From assembly GCA_900012615.1 (NCBI GenBank), contig LT009757.1, positions 114,294 to 178,293 of the forward strand: a stretch of 64,000 nt of DNA. The letters run 5' to 3'. Below the pieces are notes generated by a model that was not told the DNA's origin, made no database searches, and was given only the letters and a program-made list of their open reading frames with translations. Shown here piece after piece: positions 44,480-53,015 of this stretch (its first letter is position 1; every line of letters begins with the position of its first letter). The DNA comes from Agrobacterium genomosp. 13 str. CFBP 6927 (lineage in GTDB: Bacteria; Pseudomonadota; Alphaproteobacteria; Rhizobiales; Rhizobiaceae). The translations under genes were made by a program, and so were the position numbers.

Positions 44480-45313
44480 ACCGGGAGTCACAAAAGTGTC
44501 CTTAGTATTTTTTGATTATCCCAAGTGCAAATCGAAAATTGCCGTTCGACAGCAAATCAAATGCACAAAAACGAAATATTTCTATTGTACTTTTCGAGGA
44601 AAACACCTTCCAACTAAATACTCAAAGCATCACCTCACCTACTGTCTCAGTGTATATTTTTATTATATTAATTATTATTCGGTGCTTTTTAGCTTTTATA
44701 TTTCACCTCGTCAATTTTTACCCAAATGAACAATACGAAATCGGCCTCATGATGAAAGAATATCCGACAGCCACCGCCGAAACAGTTGCCGTCAAAATGA
44801 GCGTTCAGACTGCTGAGTGCCGAGCCGTCATCGCCCGCGGGCTAGATTTGCGGTGGAACCTGCATCGCAGGGGGGCAAATCTATGGCGCATAGGGTCTGC
44901 GCACGATTGCGCGTTCTTTATCGAAAAGATCGATAAGGACGCCCAAGTGCTTTGGCGTAAACGCGATGATGGCTATCCAGTCGTCTTGTCTATCCTGACA
45001 AGGAGGACTCTGTGGAGGACATCACATTCTAACTCATTTTGATTTCCGGTATGACGGTAATCCAGCTCTTCAGCATTGGGCAGGTCCTTTCAGGGACTTC
45101 AGCGACATGTAGCTCCTTCCAGAGATTATCGACGCGGCTGTTGATCGACCCCCAGTAACTCAGTTAGTCGAAATGCCAGAACCCAAGAAAACTATTCAAA
45201 GTACTATGAAAATGGTACAAAAGGCACGCCGCTTGGTTGTAGCTTGCATTCGATTTGTGAAAAGTGAGTCCATCTCGAAACCCTTCAAGTCGAGCTAATT
45301 TGGAGCGAAAAAG
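44480..45313. other. AT-rich accessory gap of 0.8 kb
   Basis: The first part, about 44500-44740, is strikingly AT-rich with long A and T runs, unlike the GC-rich genes to the left. A frame open from 44512 to 45042 encodes a hydrophobic stretch and then MMKEYPTATAETVAVKMS from 44749. It has no ribosome site and no recognisable homology, so I do not call it a gene with confidence. Nothing recognisable lies in 45043-45313. Confidence 0.4.
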
Positions 45314-45538
45314 ATGCCAGAATTTGTACCAGACACTGACGACGTTATGATTGACGTCGACCGCGAGGATGAGCTCAACGCGGGTAAAATCACAGAAGTG
45401 AAGAAGTTTACCGTCCTTAGGCTTAATCAAAAGCACGGGCTTGATGCGGCTGAAATCTCACAGCAACTCAAACTGAACCGCGTAGAAGTTGAGCAGGCGC
45501 TAGCCGAATTTCAAAAGCAATCGCCGATTTTTAGGTAG
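45314..45538 (+). CDS. Small hypothetical protein with possible HTH segment
   Basis: 74 residues, acidic at the N-terminus (PEFVPDTDDVMIDVDREDEL). A C-terminal helix-turn-helix-like segment, LNQKHGLDAAEISQQLKLNR, then VEVEQALAEFQKQ. The ATG has GGAGCG at good spacing, which supports translation. Its last 28 bases overlap the end of the convergent gene at 45511. I do not recognise a family. A small DNA-binding protein or antitoxin-like factor is possible but unproven. Confidence 0.5.
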   Translation: MPEFVPDTDDVMIDVDREDELNAGKITEVKKFTVLRLNQKHGLDAAEISQQLKLNRVEVEQALAEFQKQSPIFR

Positions 45539-46281
45539 CTGCGAGCACGAGCCCTTTGTTCTGCACCGAATTCATCGTCATAGAAGTCGAATTTCCCTTT
45601 CCAGGAGCAACGGCTTCCGATCAATAAGGCCTTGCTGAGCTTGATTGGAACAGCACAGCCTGGAATCGACACCGTACTCTCTAGGTCTGCGATTGACCAA
45701 ATTAATGTGGGATCGTCGTCTTCGACCGCCTCACGAGCAGTCTTTTCTTCGCTTGTGTCTACATTGGTTAGTTTATTGAGTTGAGCCTTGATAGCGTGTC
45801 TCCCGCGCTCACCGTTCCAACTCTCATCGGTTGGAAGAAATCCAGCCTTGGCCCAGACATATGATCCACTATCGATGGCGGTTACCTCGACACTTCGTAG
45901 ATTCAGTTTGACCGCTAGGCGGAAACAGTTCGCCATCAGTGTGGTACCTATCCCTCGCCCCTGCATTTCCATCTCAACGCTTGTTGTTGCGGGATAAAGT
46001 ACGCTGTTACCGAAATCCATTCGACGCCCCGAAAAGAAGATTTTGGATGCCGAATCTGCGCTTTCAAACTCGATGTCCGTGTAATTGCGGAGTACATCCA
46101 ATTTGTCCAACGTGATCATCTTTTGGCCGGGTGTCCCGTCTGTGAGAAACATTCCTACGTCTTTAGGAAGGAACTCGTGCTTTTTGAAACGCTCCCCCCA
46201 CCAGGAGATCATATCGTCGGAAATAACTACACGCGTCTGAACTCCAGATGTAAAAGCCTCTGCAACTGTTGGATAATACAA
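45511..46281 (-). CDS. GNAT-like acetyltransferase domain protein
   Basis: 256 residues. The middle part shows the acetyl-CoA binding motif A of GNAT enzymes (MEMQGRGIGTTLMANCFRLA, with the Q/R-x-x-G-x-G signature), followed by LRSVEVTAIDSGSYVWAKAG and FLPTDESW. Regions before and after this core match nothing I know. The first codon is a TTG without a clear ribosome site; an ATG at 46212 is an alternative. The base composition is lower in GC than in the genes to the left, and it sits in an apparently acquired region. The substrate is unknown. Confidence 0.6.
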   Translation of the reverse strand: MYYPTVAEAFTSGVQTRVVISDDMISWWGERFKKHEFLPKDVGMFLTDGTPGQKMITLDKLDVLRNYTDIEFESADSASKIFFSGRRMDFGNSVLYPATTSVEMEMQGRGIGTTLMANCFRLAVKLNLRSVEVTAIDSGSYVWAKAGFLPTDESWNGERGRHAIKAQLNKLTNVDTSEEKTAREAVEDDDPTLIWSIADLESTVSIPGCAVPIKLSKALLIGSRCSWKGKFDFYDDEFGAEQRARARSYLKIGDCF

Positions 46282-46366
46282 CTCGCTGACCCCGTGAATT
46301 ATTTATACAGCGATGGCTTAAAATGTGCGCCCTAAAAATTGATTTAACGGACGCGGACGCCGATCA

Positions 46367-46648
46367 TCAAGTTTCGAGAGCGTCCACATAAGCAAACACC
46401 CCAGGCCCTCCACCCGTCATCAAAAACAAGATGTCAGAATTCTTCGGGACCTCTCCATTATCGAGGTCCTCAATCAGGCAAGCCAGTGCCTTCCCGCCAT
46501 AAAAAGGATTAACGAAAATTCTCTCCCCGCGCGCGAGCGAGTTTATCGCCTGCTTCATCCAGGAAGTTGACATGCCGTATCCCTCACCGACCTGTTTGCC
46601 GTCATCAGCTTCTCCGGGAGGCATCTGGACGACTTTGCCGACTAATTA
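46367..46648 (-). pseudogene. C-terminal fragment of D-cysteine desulfhydrase/ACC deaminase homologue
   Basis: The remaining translation (about 90 residues) reads VGKVVQMPPGEADDGKQVGE at its start, continues with NPFYGGKALACLIEDLDNGE, and ends in ILFLMTGGGPGVFAYVDALE. These match the last quarter of PLP fold-type II D-cysteine desulfhydrase and 1-aminocyclopropane-1-carboxylate deaminase (the TGG-x-x-FAY ending). The PLP-lysine region is missing and a stop codon lies directly upstream, so it cannot be active. It is a deletion remnant. Confidence 0.7.
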
Positions 46649-46773
46649 AAATCCTTCAGTAGACTTTCTGGCTAAAGTGCTCAACGCGCATTGCAGTGTA
46701 ACAGTGGTGAGTGTCGTGACGAACTATTTTGCTGTTTGCCCGTTATCTCGTGAACGATGGAAGAGACCTCAAC

Positions 46774-47196
46774 ATGATTAGACTGCTCGCCGCGGCGATA
46801 GTCGCACTCGCATCCTCGAAGGTAATCGCCATGGATAGTCTCGCTGCGCTCGAGTGGAAGAACCGCGTCGTCGTCGTATTCGGAAATCCGGAAGACCCTA
46901 AATTAGACCAACAGATCGCTCTCCTCGCTAGTCAGGAGAACGAACTTACAGACCGTGATATGTTTATTATTCGGGTCTCGGGCGGCGAGGCTCGCGCCGT
47001 CTACGGCGACGGTGACAATCTTAGACTGGATGCTGCCGCGATCAGGAAAGACGCTGATGTAAGTGACGGGCCTTTCCAAGTAGTCCTCTTGGGCAAGGAC
47101 GGTAGCGTAAAGCTCCGCAGTAAACGCATCGTCGAGAATATCGAAATCTTCGACCTTATCGACAGCATGCCGATGCGCAGAGCAGAGAAAGGCTAA
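46774..47196 (+). CDS. DUF4174 domain secreted protein
   Basis: About 140 residues. A hydrophobic N-terminus (MIRLLAAAIVALASSKVIAM) acts as signal peptide. The body contains LEWKNRVVVVFGNPEDPKLD, QIALLASQENELTDRDMFII and a late PFQVVLLGKDGSVKLRS, the layout of DUF4174, a thioredoxin-like-looking fold without the CxxC pair. The start at 46774 gives the clean signal sequence; GGAAGAG lies about ten bases upstream. Function unknown, periplasmic by inference. Genes on both sides are fragments or unknown. Confidence 0.72.
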   Translation: MIRLLAAAIVALASSKVIAMDSLAALEWKNRVVVVFGNPEDPKLDQQIALLASQENELTDRDMFIIRVSGGEARAVYGDGDNLRLDAAAIRKDADVSDGPFQVVLLGKDGSVKLRSKRIVENIEIFDLIDSMPMRRAEKG

Positions 47197-47529
47197 GTTC
47201 GCCAGGACGCGATAAGTCAAGGCCGTCGACAACCGAAACTTCATCCAGCTGCCGTAAAGGTCCTTGGAGGGCATCATTTATTATCACGATCATCAGATCG
47301 ATTGAGACTTATTAGCCCTTCTCCAAAAGAGGGTTATTTGAATCATTTACACTTGAAGCACTCACGCCGTCGCCCCACTGCGATCTTATTCGCTATGGAG
47401 CGACAGGTGTGACGATCAATATAAATTCGACACTGGCAATCGCGTCTCACGAACAGCGAGTAAAGCTACTATGCCTAGCTGGCGTACATGGCGATTTGGC
47501 AAGGCGAGATTGAAACCTCGGGTTCTGGT
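47197..47529. other. Intergenic stretch without recognised feature
   Basis: Both strands were read. Only short frames are present and none has a ribosome site plus recognisable sequence. The stretch is between the DUF4174 gene and a small convergent secreted-protein gene. No strong hairpin was seen. Confidence 0.4.
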
Positions 47530-47790
47530 CTAATTGTTGTTACGATAGTGTCGATTTCTTATTTCCAGTGTTCGGTCGGCATTTAGCCGATAGGTCTCAT
47601 GCACTTCCCTGTGCATAGCGTCGTAAAAGCTGTGGGAGAATGTACTTCCAATTGGTGACCTACTGAGCACGTTGTTTGGCTGACCACCGTAAGTGATGCT
47701 ACCCGGAATTGGCTCAAGATTGGCTTTCGCTTGTGTAACGAGGCCATCGACCGAAAAACACGCGATGGCGACTGCGATTAATTTCCTCAT
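47530..47790 (-). CDS. Small secreted hypothetical protein
   Basis: 86 residues. It has a signal peptide (MRKLIAVAIACFSVDGLVTQ, cleavage near AKA-NL). The mature part of about 60 residues is polar and aromatic, with FSHSFYDAMHREVHETYRLN and DRTLEIRNRHYRNNN. The ATG at 47790 has GAGGTG at proper spacing; an ATG 12 bases upstream is poorer. I recognise no family. Exported to the periplasm by inference. Confidence 0.55.
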   Translation of the reverse strand: MRKLIAVAIACFSVDGLVTQAKANLEPIPGSITYGGQPNNVLSRSPIGSTFSHSFYDAMHREVHETYRLNADRTLEIRNRHYRNNN

Positions 47791-48113
47791 GACACACCTC
47801 ACTCGTTGATGATGTTATGCGGCTGTCGGAGCGCTGCAAATTGATACGCAACTACACGAGGGCAAACGCACTACCGAACCCCCGATACGGCTGATTGTGA
47901 CCTTTTGCGGCTTGTTCCGGTAGTTAATCGTCGAGAAACACCGTGAAGCTTTATTGCCCATCATTTCGCCCGGTCGGCATAGGCAGCAAGGCTCAAGGCA
48001 ACGGGTCGCTAAAATTTAGGGCTAGCGACTGTCGAGGGATGGAGCTTCTCTTGGAAAGGATGGTCTGCAGGCGGTGTTTAATCGAGCAAACGTCTGACCA
48101 CAGCCGATTAGCG
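47791..48113. other. Intergenic stretch without recognised feature
   Basis: A plus-strand frame from 47943 to 48167 is open but has no ribosome site, runs into the antisense of the MocA-like gene and resembles nothing known. I see no other structure, apart from the likely promoter of the small secreted-protein gene at its left edge. Confidence 0.4.
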
Positions 48114-48746
48114 TTAAACGAATCTGCCCCCAGCTGCCGCTACTTGTGCAAAGGTATCAACATCTAAGAGGGCCGAGGGACCAATCTCAACGCCCAAAAC
48201 GGGTAATTTCGATGCCTCGATTAAGGTACGAGCGCCAGCATCCCCTCGAAGGCTCATAATCATAGGAAGTAGTGCGTGGGGAATTACAACTGGATTTCCA
48301 GGAGTTTCGCCGCAGATCGCGCGTACGATTGATCTTCCTTTTTCAGCTTGGAAAGCCGAAATCAGTGTGTCGAGGTGATGCGCCGTCAAGCCTGGCATAT
48401 CAGCTAGCATTACGAGAACGCCTTGGGAATTTCTCACCGCAGCCTCAGAACAGGCAGTTACGAGAGAGGACGCCAACCCGTGAGAGAAGTTTGGATTAAA
48501 AACGATGGTTATAGGCAACCCGTAAATCGCGCTCTCAATCTTTTTTCGTTCATGACCCGATACGACGACGATTGTTGAGGCTCGACTTTTCAAACCTATC
48601 ATTACCGAGCGACGGATTAATGGTATCCCATCAAACTCCGCAAGCAGTTTGTGGTAACCTTCTCGACCCATCCGGCTCGATCTGCCGGCAGCCAAGACGA
48701 CAATTGCGACGCCCGCCTTCGATGCTTTTGGTTCCTCACCGCTCAT
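48114..48746 (-). CDS. MocA/MobA-like molybdenum cofactor nucleotidyltransferase
   Basis: 210 residues of the NTP-transferase fold: the nucleotide loop VLAAGRSSRMGREGYHKLL at about residues 17-35, the metal site VLMADMPGLT near residue 112, and PGNPVVIPHAL. MocA adds CMP to molybdopterin for xanthine-oxidase-family molybdoenzymes, and MobA-like relatives serve nicotine or CO dehydrogenases. It follows the XdhC gene by 38 bases, the usual pairing for maturing such enzymes. No molybdoenzyme subunit gene is present in the window. Confidence 0.83.
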   Translation of the reverse strand: MSGEEPKASKAGVAIVVLAAGRSSRMGREGYHKLLAEFDGIPLIRRSVMIGLKSRASTIVVVSGHERKKIESAIYGLPITIVFNPNFSHGLASSLVTACSEAAVRNSQGVLVMLADMPGLTAHHLDTLISAFQAEKGRSIVRAICGETPGNPVVIPHALLPMIMSLRGDAGARTLIEASKLPVLGVEIGPSALLDVDTFAQVAAAGGRFV

Positions 48747-48784
48747 TTTTATAGTTCAAGCTCTTTTCCTAAGCGTTTAATGGA

Positions 48785-49714
48785 CTAGGGTACCAAGGCT
48801 AAGCGTGCTGCTGCGACGTCCGCGACAATTGAAAGTGCGAGTGAGTTCGCATCACGCGCAGGACCAAAAATTCCGATTGGCGCTTTGATCCGAGAAATTT
48901 CCTGGTTGTTCACCCCGGTCATTAAAAGACGCCGGGTGCGTTCGCGGTGGGTACGCTCGCTCCCCAGCGCTCCGATGTAAAAAGCATTCGAGTAAAGCAC
49001 CGCATTAAAGATTGGAATCTCTTTCTCTATGTCGTGATGGAGAAGAACGATCGCGCTATGAGCATCTGTGGCTTCTGCAAAATCGAAGTTTCCTTCTGGG
49101 TGCCACACTACGTCGAAGCCTGCTGCATCAGCCACTGCTTTAACAGCGCGAGCCTCCACACCGTTTCCTGAAATCAACAATCGTGTCGCTGGGCGATAGA
49201 CTCTCACAAGTTCACCGTTGCCCCATGACGTTCGTCTCGGCGGCGATACAATGGATAGACTTGCATCACGCGATGAGTACCGGAGTGCGACCGGGCTTCT
49301 ATGCGCGAGTGCATGAACTACATGCTGTATTTGCGACACACCCCGCAGTACATGGATAGCAATCGTTATTCCTCCGCCACAAGGTAAGACAATATCGAAG
49401 AAGCGTGAGCCTGCCCCCAGTTCGATGAGCCGATCTTTTCCCTCCGCAATAGCCAACAGCGCTTCCGCCGCTACCACCGCTTCGACACACCCTCCGGACA
49501 CGCAACCGCAAAATCTTCCATCAGCAGCAATGGCGACGTGTGAACCGATCGCCCTCGCTGCTCCTCCTCTGATTTCCACAAGGGTCGCAAGCGCAGCGCC
49601 GCCCTGTCGAAAAGCATCCGCAGCAAATTTGAGGACTTCAGCATCGTCGTCTGCCACTTCCACTTTGACAGGCTCCCGAGACATCATCGAGAGTTCTTTG
49701 AAACTCATGGTCAT
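48785..49714 (-). CDS. XdhC/CoxI family molybdoenzyme maturation protein
   Basis: About 309 residues. N-terminal XdhC_CoxI domain with ATLVEIRGGAARAIGSHVAI and the cysteine motif GCVSGGCVEAVV; C-terminal Rossmann XdhC_C domain with LLISGNGVEARAVKAVADAA, FYIGALGSERTHRERTRRL and APIGIFGPARDANSLALSI. XdhC proteins insert sulfurated molybdenum cofactor into xanthine-oxidase-type enzymes. The start at 49714 follows GGAAAG; the frame is open about 150 bases further up without a ribosome site. Cognate dehydrogenase genes are absent nearby. Confidence 0.85.
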   Translation of the reverse strand: MTMSFKELSMMSREPVKVEVADDDAEVLKFAADAFRQGGAALATLVEIRGGAARAIGSHVAIAADGRFCGCVSGGCVEAVVAAEALLAIAEGKDRLIELGAGSRFFDIVLPCGGGITIAIHVLRGVSQIQHVVHALAHRSPVALRYSSRDASLSIVSPPRRTSWGNGELVRVYRPATRLLISGNGVEARAVKAVADAAGFDVVWHPEGNFDFAEATDAHSAIVLLHHDIEKEIPIFNAVLYSNAFYIGALGSERTHRERTRRLLMTGVNNQEISRIKAPIGIFGPARDANSLALSIVADVAAARLALVP

Positions 49715-50070
49715 ATCTTTCCGCCGCAGGCTTTCGTGGTTAGTCTGGACACTTCGCGACCGTAATTCGCCAAGACGCTCGAGTGCCGCCAATGCTCTCC
49801 AGTCACGAGTGACACCTGCCTCGGCGACGGGCATGAAACAGAACCGCTTCGGTGCCGCCGATCTCAACGGAGCAAGCGCCCCAGCTCGCGCTTTCTCATC
49901 CGGATTTCATAAAATTGAGCTAAAGATGGCATCGGGCGCGACGTTACGCGCGTGAAGTGTCGTGAACTTCGGTGAATCTCGGTCAACCCATCACGCAAAC
50001 TATTCCGTGCGCCCCACTAACGGCACGTCGAGATACCGTAAGTCGTACGCACCCGACCATAGCGCGCCGA
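49715..50070. other. Intergenic stretch between XdhC and SDR genes
   Basis: About 356 bases on the upstream side of xdhC, where the molybdoenzyme genes would normally stand. The frame of xdhC stays open for 153 bases here (to 49867) but looks non-coding. The promoter of the xdhC-mocA pair should be in this region. No molybdoenzyme remnant could be recognised by eye. Confidence 0.4.
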
Positions 50071-50919
50071 CTAGGCTGATTTGAACAATGGACTGTCAAA
50101 GTCGGTCGACACCGACACGTCCCTCCAATTGGCGATAATATGCTCGTCGGATTTATGTTTCGCCTCCAAGGCGGCAATCGTATCACTTCCGACTGGCAAT
50201 CGTACCGGCGGCTCATCCGCATCCGAAAATTCGACGACCAGCCGCGCGAACCTCTCTGGATCGCCCGGTTGACTGTGGTTCAAGTTGGCTGCGTGTTCTC
50301 GGACAGCCCCTGCCGTCTGATCATAGTCAGCGAACCGGGTCTTGCTGACGGACAGCGAAGACGAATCCAAGAAATCTGTTCGGAAGTAGCCAGGCTCAAT
50401 CACCGTCACAAATATTCCGAGAGGCAGGAGTTCGGCATGCAGGGCTTCAGACAAACCCTCCACAGCAAATTTCGTTGAGCAATATACGCCGAAGCCAGCC
50501 GATGCTCGATAACCTCCGATTGAAGAAATATTGAGTATCCGCCCCGATTGCTGCTTGCGCATTTGTGGGAGCACCGCGCGAGTGACCGTTAACAGCCCAA
50601 ACACGTTGGTCCGATAGAGCCGTTCGACTTCCTCCGACGAAGCCTCTTCGACGGCACCGAGCAACCCAAACCCCGCATTGTTGAGCAGGACGTCAATCCG
50701 TCCGAAGCGATCGACGGCACCTTCAACGGCTTGACGTCCTTGATCTTCGTTCGTGACATCGAGCGGGGCAGCCATCAAGTTTTTCCGTTCGCCGAACTTC
50801 TGGGTTAGTACAGCGGCATTGCGGGCCGTGGCAACCACGTTGTCCCCTCGCTCAAGTGCCAGTTCTGCGATGCGGGCACCGAACCCGCGGGATGCGCCGG
50901 TAATAAACCACGTCTTCAT
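50071..50919 (-). CDS. Short-chain dehydrogenase/reductase
   Basis: 282 residues of a classical SDR: cofactor motif TGASRGFGARIAEL, VLLNNAGFGLLGAVEEAS, catalytic serine in NISSIGGYRASAGF, and YCSTK with the catalytic Tyr and Lys. The GFG glycine motif and the long C-terminus match the group of oxidoreductases often annotated as SDR family NAD(P)-dependent, substrate unknown. The start at 50919 follows AGGAGGCGGAG. A SnoaL-like gene lies 72 bases upstream on the same strand, so they may be co-transcribed. Confidence 0.87.
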   Translation of the reverse strand: MKTWFITGASRGFGARIAELALERGDNVVATARNAAVLTQKFGERKNLMAAPLDVTNEDQGRQAVEGAVDRFGRIDVLLNNAGFGLLGAVEEASSEEVERLYRTNVFGLLTVTRAVLPQMRKQQSGRILNISSIGGYRASAGFGVYCSTKFAVEGLSEALHAELLPLGIFVTVIEPGYFRTDFLDSSSLSVSKTRFADYDQTAGAVREHAANLNHSQPGDPERFARLVVEFSDADEPPVRLPVGSDTIAALEAKHKSDEHIIANWRDVSVSTDFDSPLFKSA

Positions 50920-50991
50920 CTCCGCCTCCTGAAAGAATTGAACTGATATCCTGCGGTTACAATGTCGACCAAACACAGTGGATGGTCAGCT

Positions 50992-51519
50992 CTACTGCAC
51001 GACCTCGACGGGAAGCCTTGTCCAAAGATCGTTAAAAGCAATGCTGTCGAAGAAAGCCGAAGCCCTGACAATTTTTCCTTCGTTTAGGTCAAGGAACCAC
51101 GCATAGGTGTTCGCGTATGGCTTGCCGTCTTTTGCTGTCCCACTCGCGTCGAAAAACACGATGACGGTATCACCCTCGCTATAGATGTTGCGGATTGTGG
51201 GTCTTAGCCCGACACTCATTCGGGCATTGAACGGTCGAATAACTTCACCAATGAATGCCGCCTTACTGGAGTAGCTTTTGGAAGCGAGGGAGTTACCGGT
51301 GATAGTCCAGTTCACGTCGTCGGCCAAAAGGTCGTAGGGACTTCCTGTTCCACGTGCCCATGCCGCAAATGCACGTTGCACAATCTGCTTGCTCTCCAAC
51401 TGGTCAGTCGCGTGCGCTACTTCCGGAAATGTCCCCGATGTTGCCAACGTCATGAGGACGGCTATCGCCCGGACAACGATATATCCGGGGACGCATGATC
51501 GCCATTTTCTGTTTCTCAT
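50992..51519 (-). CDS. Secreted SnoaL/NTF2-like protein
   Basis: 175 residues. An N-terminal hydrophobic segment (IVVRAIAVLMTLATSGTF, cleavage near AHA-TD) indicates export. The rest is an NTF2-like cone: IVQRAFAAWARGTGSPYDLL, DDVNWTITGNSLASKSYSSK, and the strand pair IYSEGDTVIVFFDASGTAKD and NTYAWFLDLNEGKIVRASAF. SnoaL-like proteins may be enzymes or ligand carriers. The gene lies between two SDR genes in the same direction, which suggests joint action on a small molecule. No precise role can be given. Confidence 0.75.
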   Translation of the reverse strand: MRNRKWRSCVPGYIVVRAIAVLMTLATSGTFPEVAHATDQLESKQIVQRAFAAWARGTGSPYDLLADDVNWTITGNSLASKSYSSKAAFIGEVIRPFNARMSVGLRPTIRNIYSEGDTVIVFFDASGTAKDGKPYANTYAWFLDLNEGKIVRASAFFDSIAFNDLWTRLPVEVVQ

Positions 51520-51591
51520 CTCATTATTCCTTCTCAGGAATTTGCTTGGTTGTCAGAGCGAGGAGCGGAACCAGCCACCCTAGTTACTTGG

Positions 51592-52404
51592 TCAAATCTG
51601 ATTATCCCAGGCCTTGAGTTGATGTTCCTTGAGCATGTCTTCGATGATTTTGGGGCAGACATTTCGGAATTTTCCAGTATCAGCTGGAACGATTTCGATC
51701 ATGCGATCGATCATTTCTTTGGCATCCATTCGACCCTCCGGCGTCGCAAAGAAGTCGTCGAAGCCTTTTCTCAGGTCCGCGCGCTTTGTAAAGTTCTTGC
51801 TGTCATCCATCCATCGAAACGGATTGTCGGCCATGGTTTCGTTGTAACCAGTATAGTAAGCGCCGGGGTTGATAGTCTGGACTTTGATGCCGTATGCGGC
51901 CAGCTCCTGCTGCAGTGCTTCAGCGATAGACTCCAGGGCGTGTTTTGTAGATACGTAGGTGCCCCAGTTAGCTGGCGTGAAAAGGCCACCCATTGACGAA
52001 GTGAAGACTATCTTCTTTCCATGGTGCTTACCTTCACGAACCCATCGCTGGACGACGCCTTGGGTCAAAACAAGGGGGAGGAAGACGTTAGTCTCGAAGT
52101 TGCGGCGTACGATGTCGACTGGAATCTCCCAGACAGGTCCTGGTTCGCCTTGTCCGGCATTGTTCCACAGGATATCGAAATCCCATCTCTGCGCCTGCTG
52201 GATATCGTAAGGGTCGGCAAGGTCGAGCCGCTCAACACGAATGCTGTCAGTTAGGTTAAGTTTCTGGACCTCTTCTCGCAATGCCGTGACCATCGGTGAG
52301 ACTTGGCAGGTCGCAATGATGTTGTGGCCATTTTTGGCCATGCCTATTGCCGCTTCTTTTCCGAAGCCCGACCCCCCTCCAGTGACAAGGATTGTTTTCG
52401 GCAT
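51592..52404 (-). CDS. Short-chain dehydrogenase/reductase
   Basis: 270 residues: TGGGSGFGKEAAIGMAKNG cofactor motif, DILWNNAGQGEPGPVW, the catalytic serine in FTSSMGGLFTPANW, and TYVSTKHALE with Tyr and Lys. It belongs to the same general SDR group as the gene at 50071 but is clearly a different member. ATG behind AAAGGAG. SDR genes of this type are frequently found beside winged-helix ATPase regulators in rhizobia, as here. Confidence 0.86.
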   Translation of the reverse strand: MPKTILVTGGGSGFGKEAAIGMAKNGHNIIATCQVSPMVTALREEVQKLNLTDSIRVERLDLADPYDIQQAQRWDFDILWNNAGQGEPGPVWEIPVDIVRRNFETNVFLPLVLTQGVVQRWVREGKHHGKKIVFTSSMGGLFTPANWGTYVSTKHALESIAEALQQELAAYGIKVQTINPGAYYTGYNETMADNPFRWMDDSKNFTKRADLRKGFDDFFATPEGRMDAKEMIDRMIEIVPADTGKFRNVCPKIIEDMLKEHQLKAWDNQI

Positions 52405-53015
52405 GCGCGTCTCCTTTCTTGAATGATCTAATCAAGCGCCTTGGGGAACAGCTCTCAGAATCTCGAGAGTAATGACATTGTTAAACTTGGTGACCCCGAT
52501 GGGCGATTAGGGAATGAAAGGCTGGTCGAGCCGACCAAGGGGCCTAGTTCTAAAACGACTGACATTTTTGCGGGTCACGATGTCGGTCGTGGCAATATTC
52601 ATCCCACCATGCGACGGGAGGGTTTCAAGGTTGTTACCAAAGCCGTCAAGGCGGCAAAGGAAGATGTCGCTTTAAAGTTGCCCGGCCTCTAAACGCTTTT
52701 GACTACGAGCCGCACGAATTGAGAAACAAAGCTCTCTCGCTCCATCAAGTCCAAAATGCAACCTCCAGTTCAAGCCCTCGATTTCCTCAGCATGGGCTAA
52801 ATTTTGGTGGTGGCCGAGTTTAGTTCCGTGAAGCCCCGTGAATTTACGCTCAGTGAGATTGCTCCCAGGCTACTCCGAAACCAAGATACTTTTTCAGCCC
52901 GTTGCAGGATTCGGGCAGCGCCAAATAAATACCAATCGCTCGGTAAGCGCAGTCATCACGTTTGAGTACTGGCGATATACTCACGAAAGTAGTTGCCGAC
53001 CCGACCGTGGTAGCA
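52405..53015. other. Intergenic stretch without confident gene
   Basis: 610 bases. A plus-strand frame at 52441-52692 would encode 83 polar residues (from MGNSSQNLESNDIVKLGDPD) but has no ribosome site and no recognisable family. The remainder shows no frame of note. The region downstream of the shortened STAND ATPase could contain the decayed remainder of its helical repeat domain, but I could not recognise it. Confidence 0.4.

Noticed and set aside
44480..48113. An insertion sequence or prophage as the cause of the gene-poor patch
   Set aside because: No transposase, integrase, terminal inverted repeats or target duplications could be recognised by eye.
52441..52692. 83-codon plus-strand frame
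   Set aside because: No ribosome site, no recognisable family, and it starts only 36 bases from the divergent SDR start. Left as intergenic.
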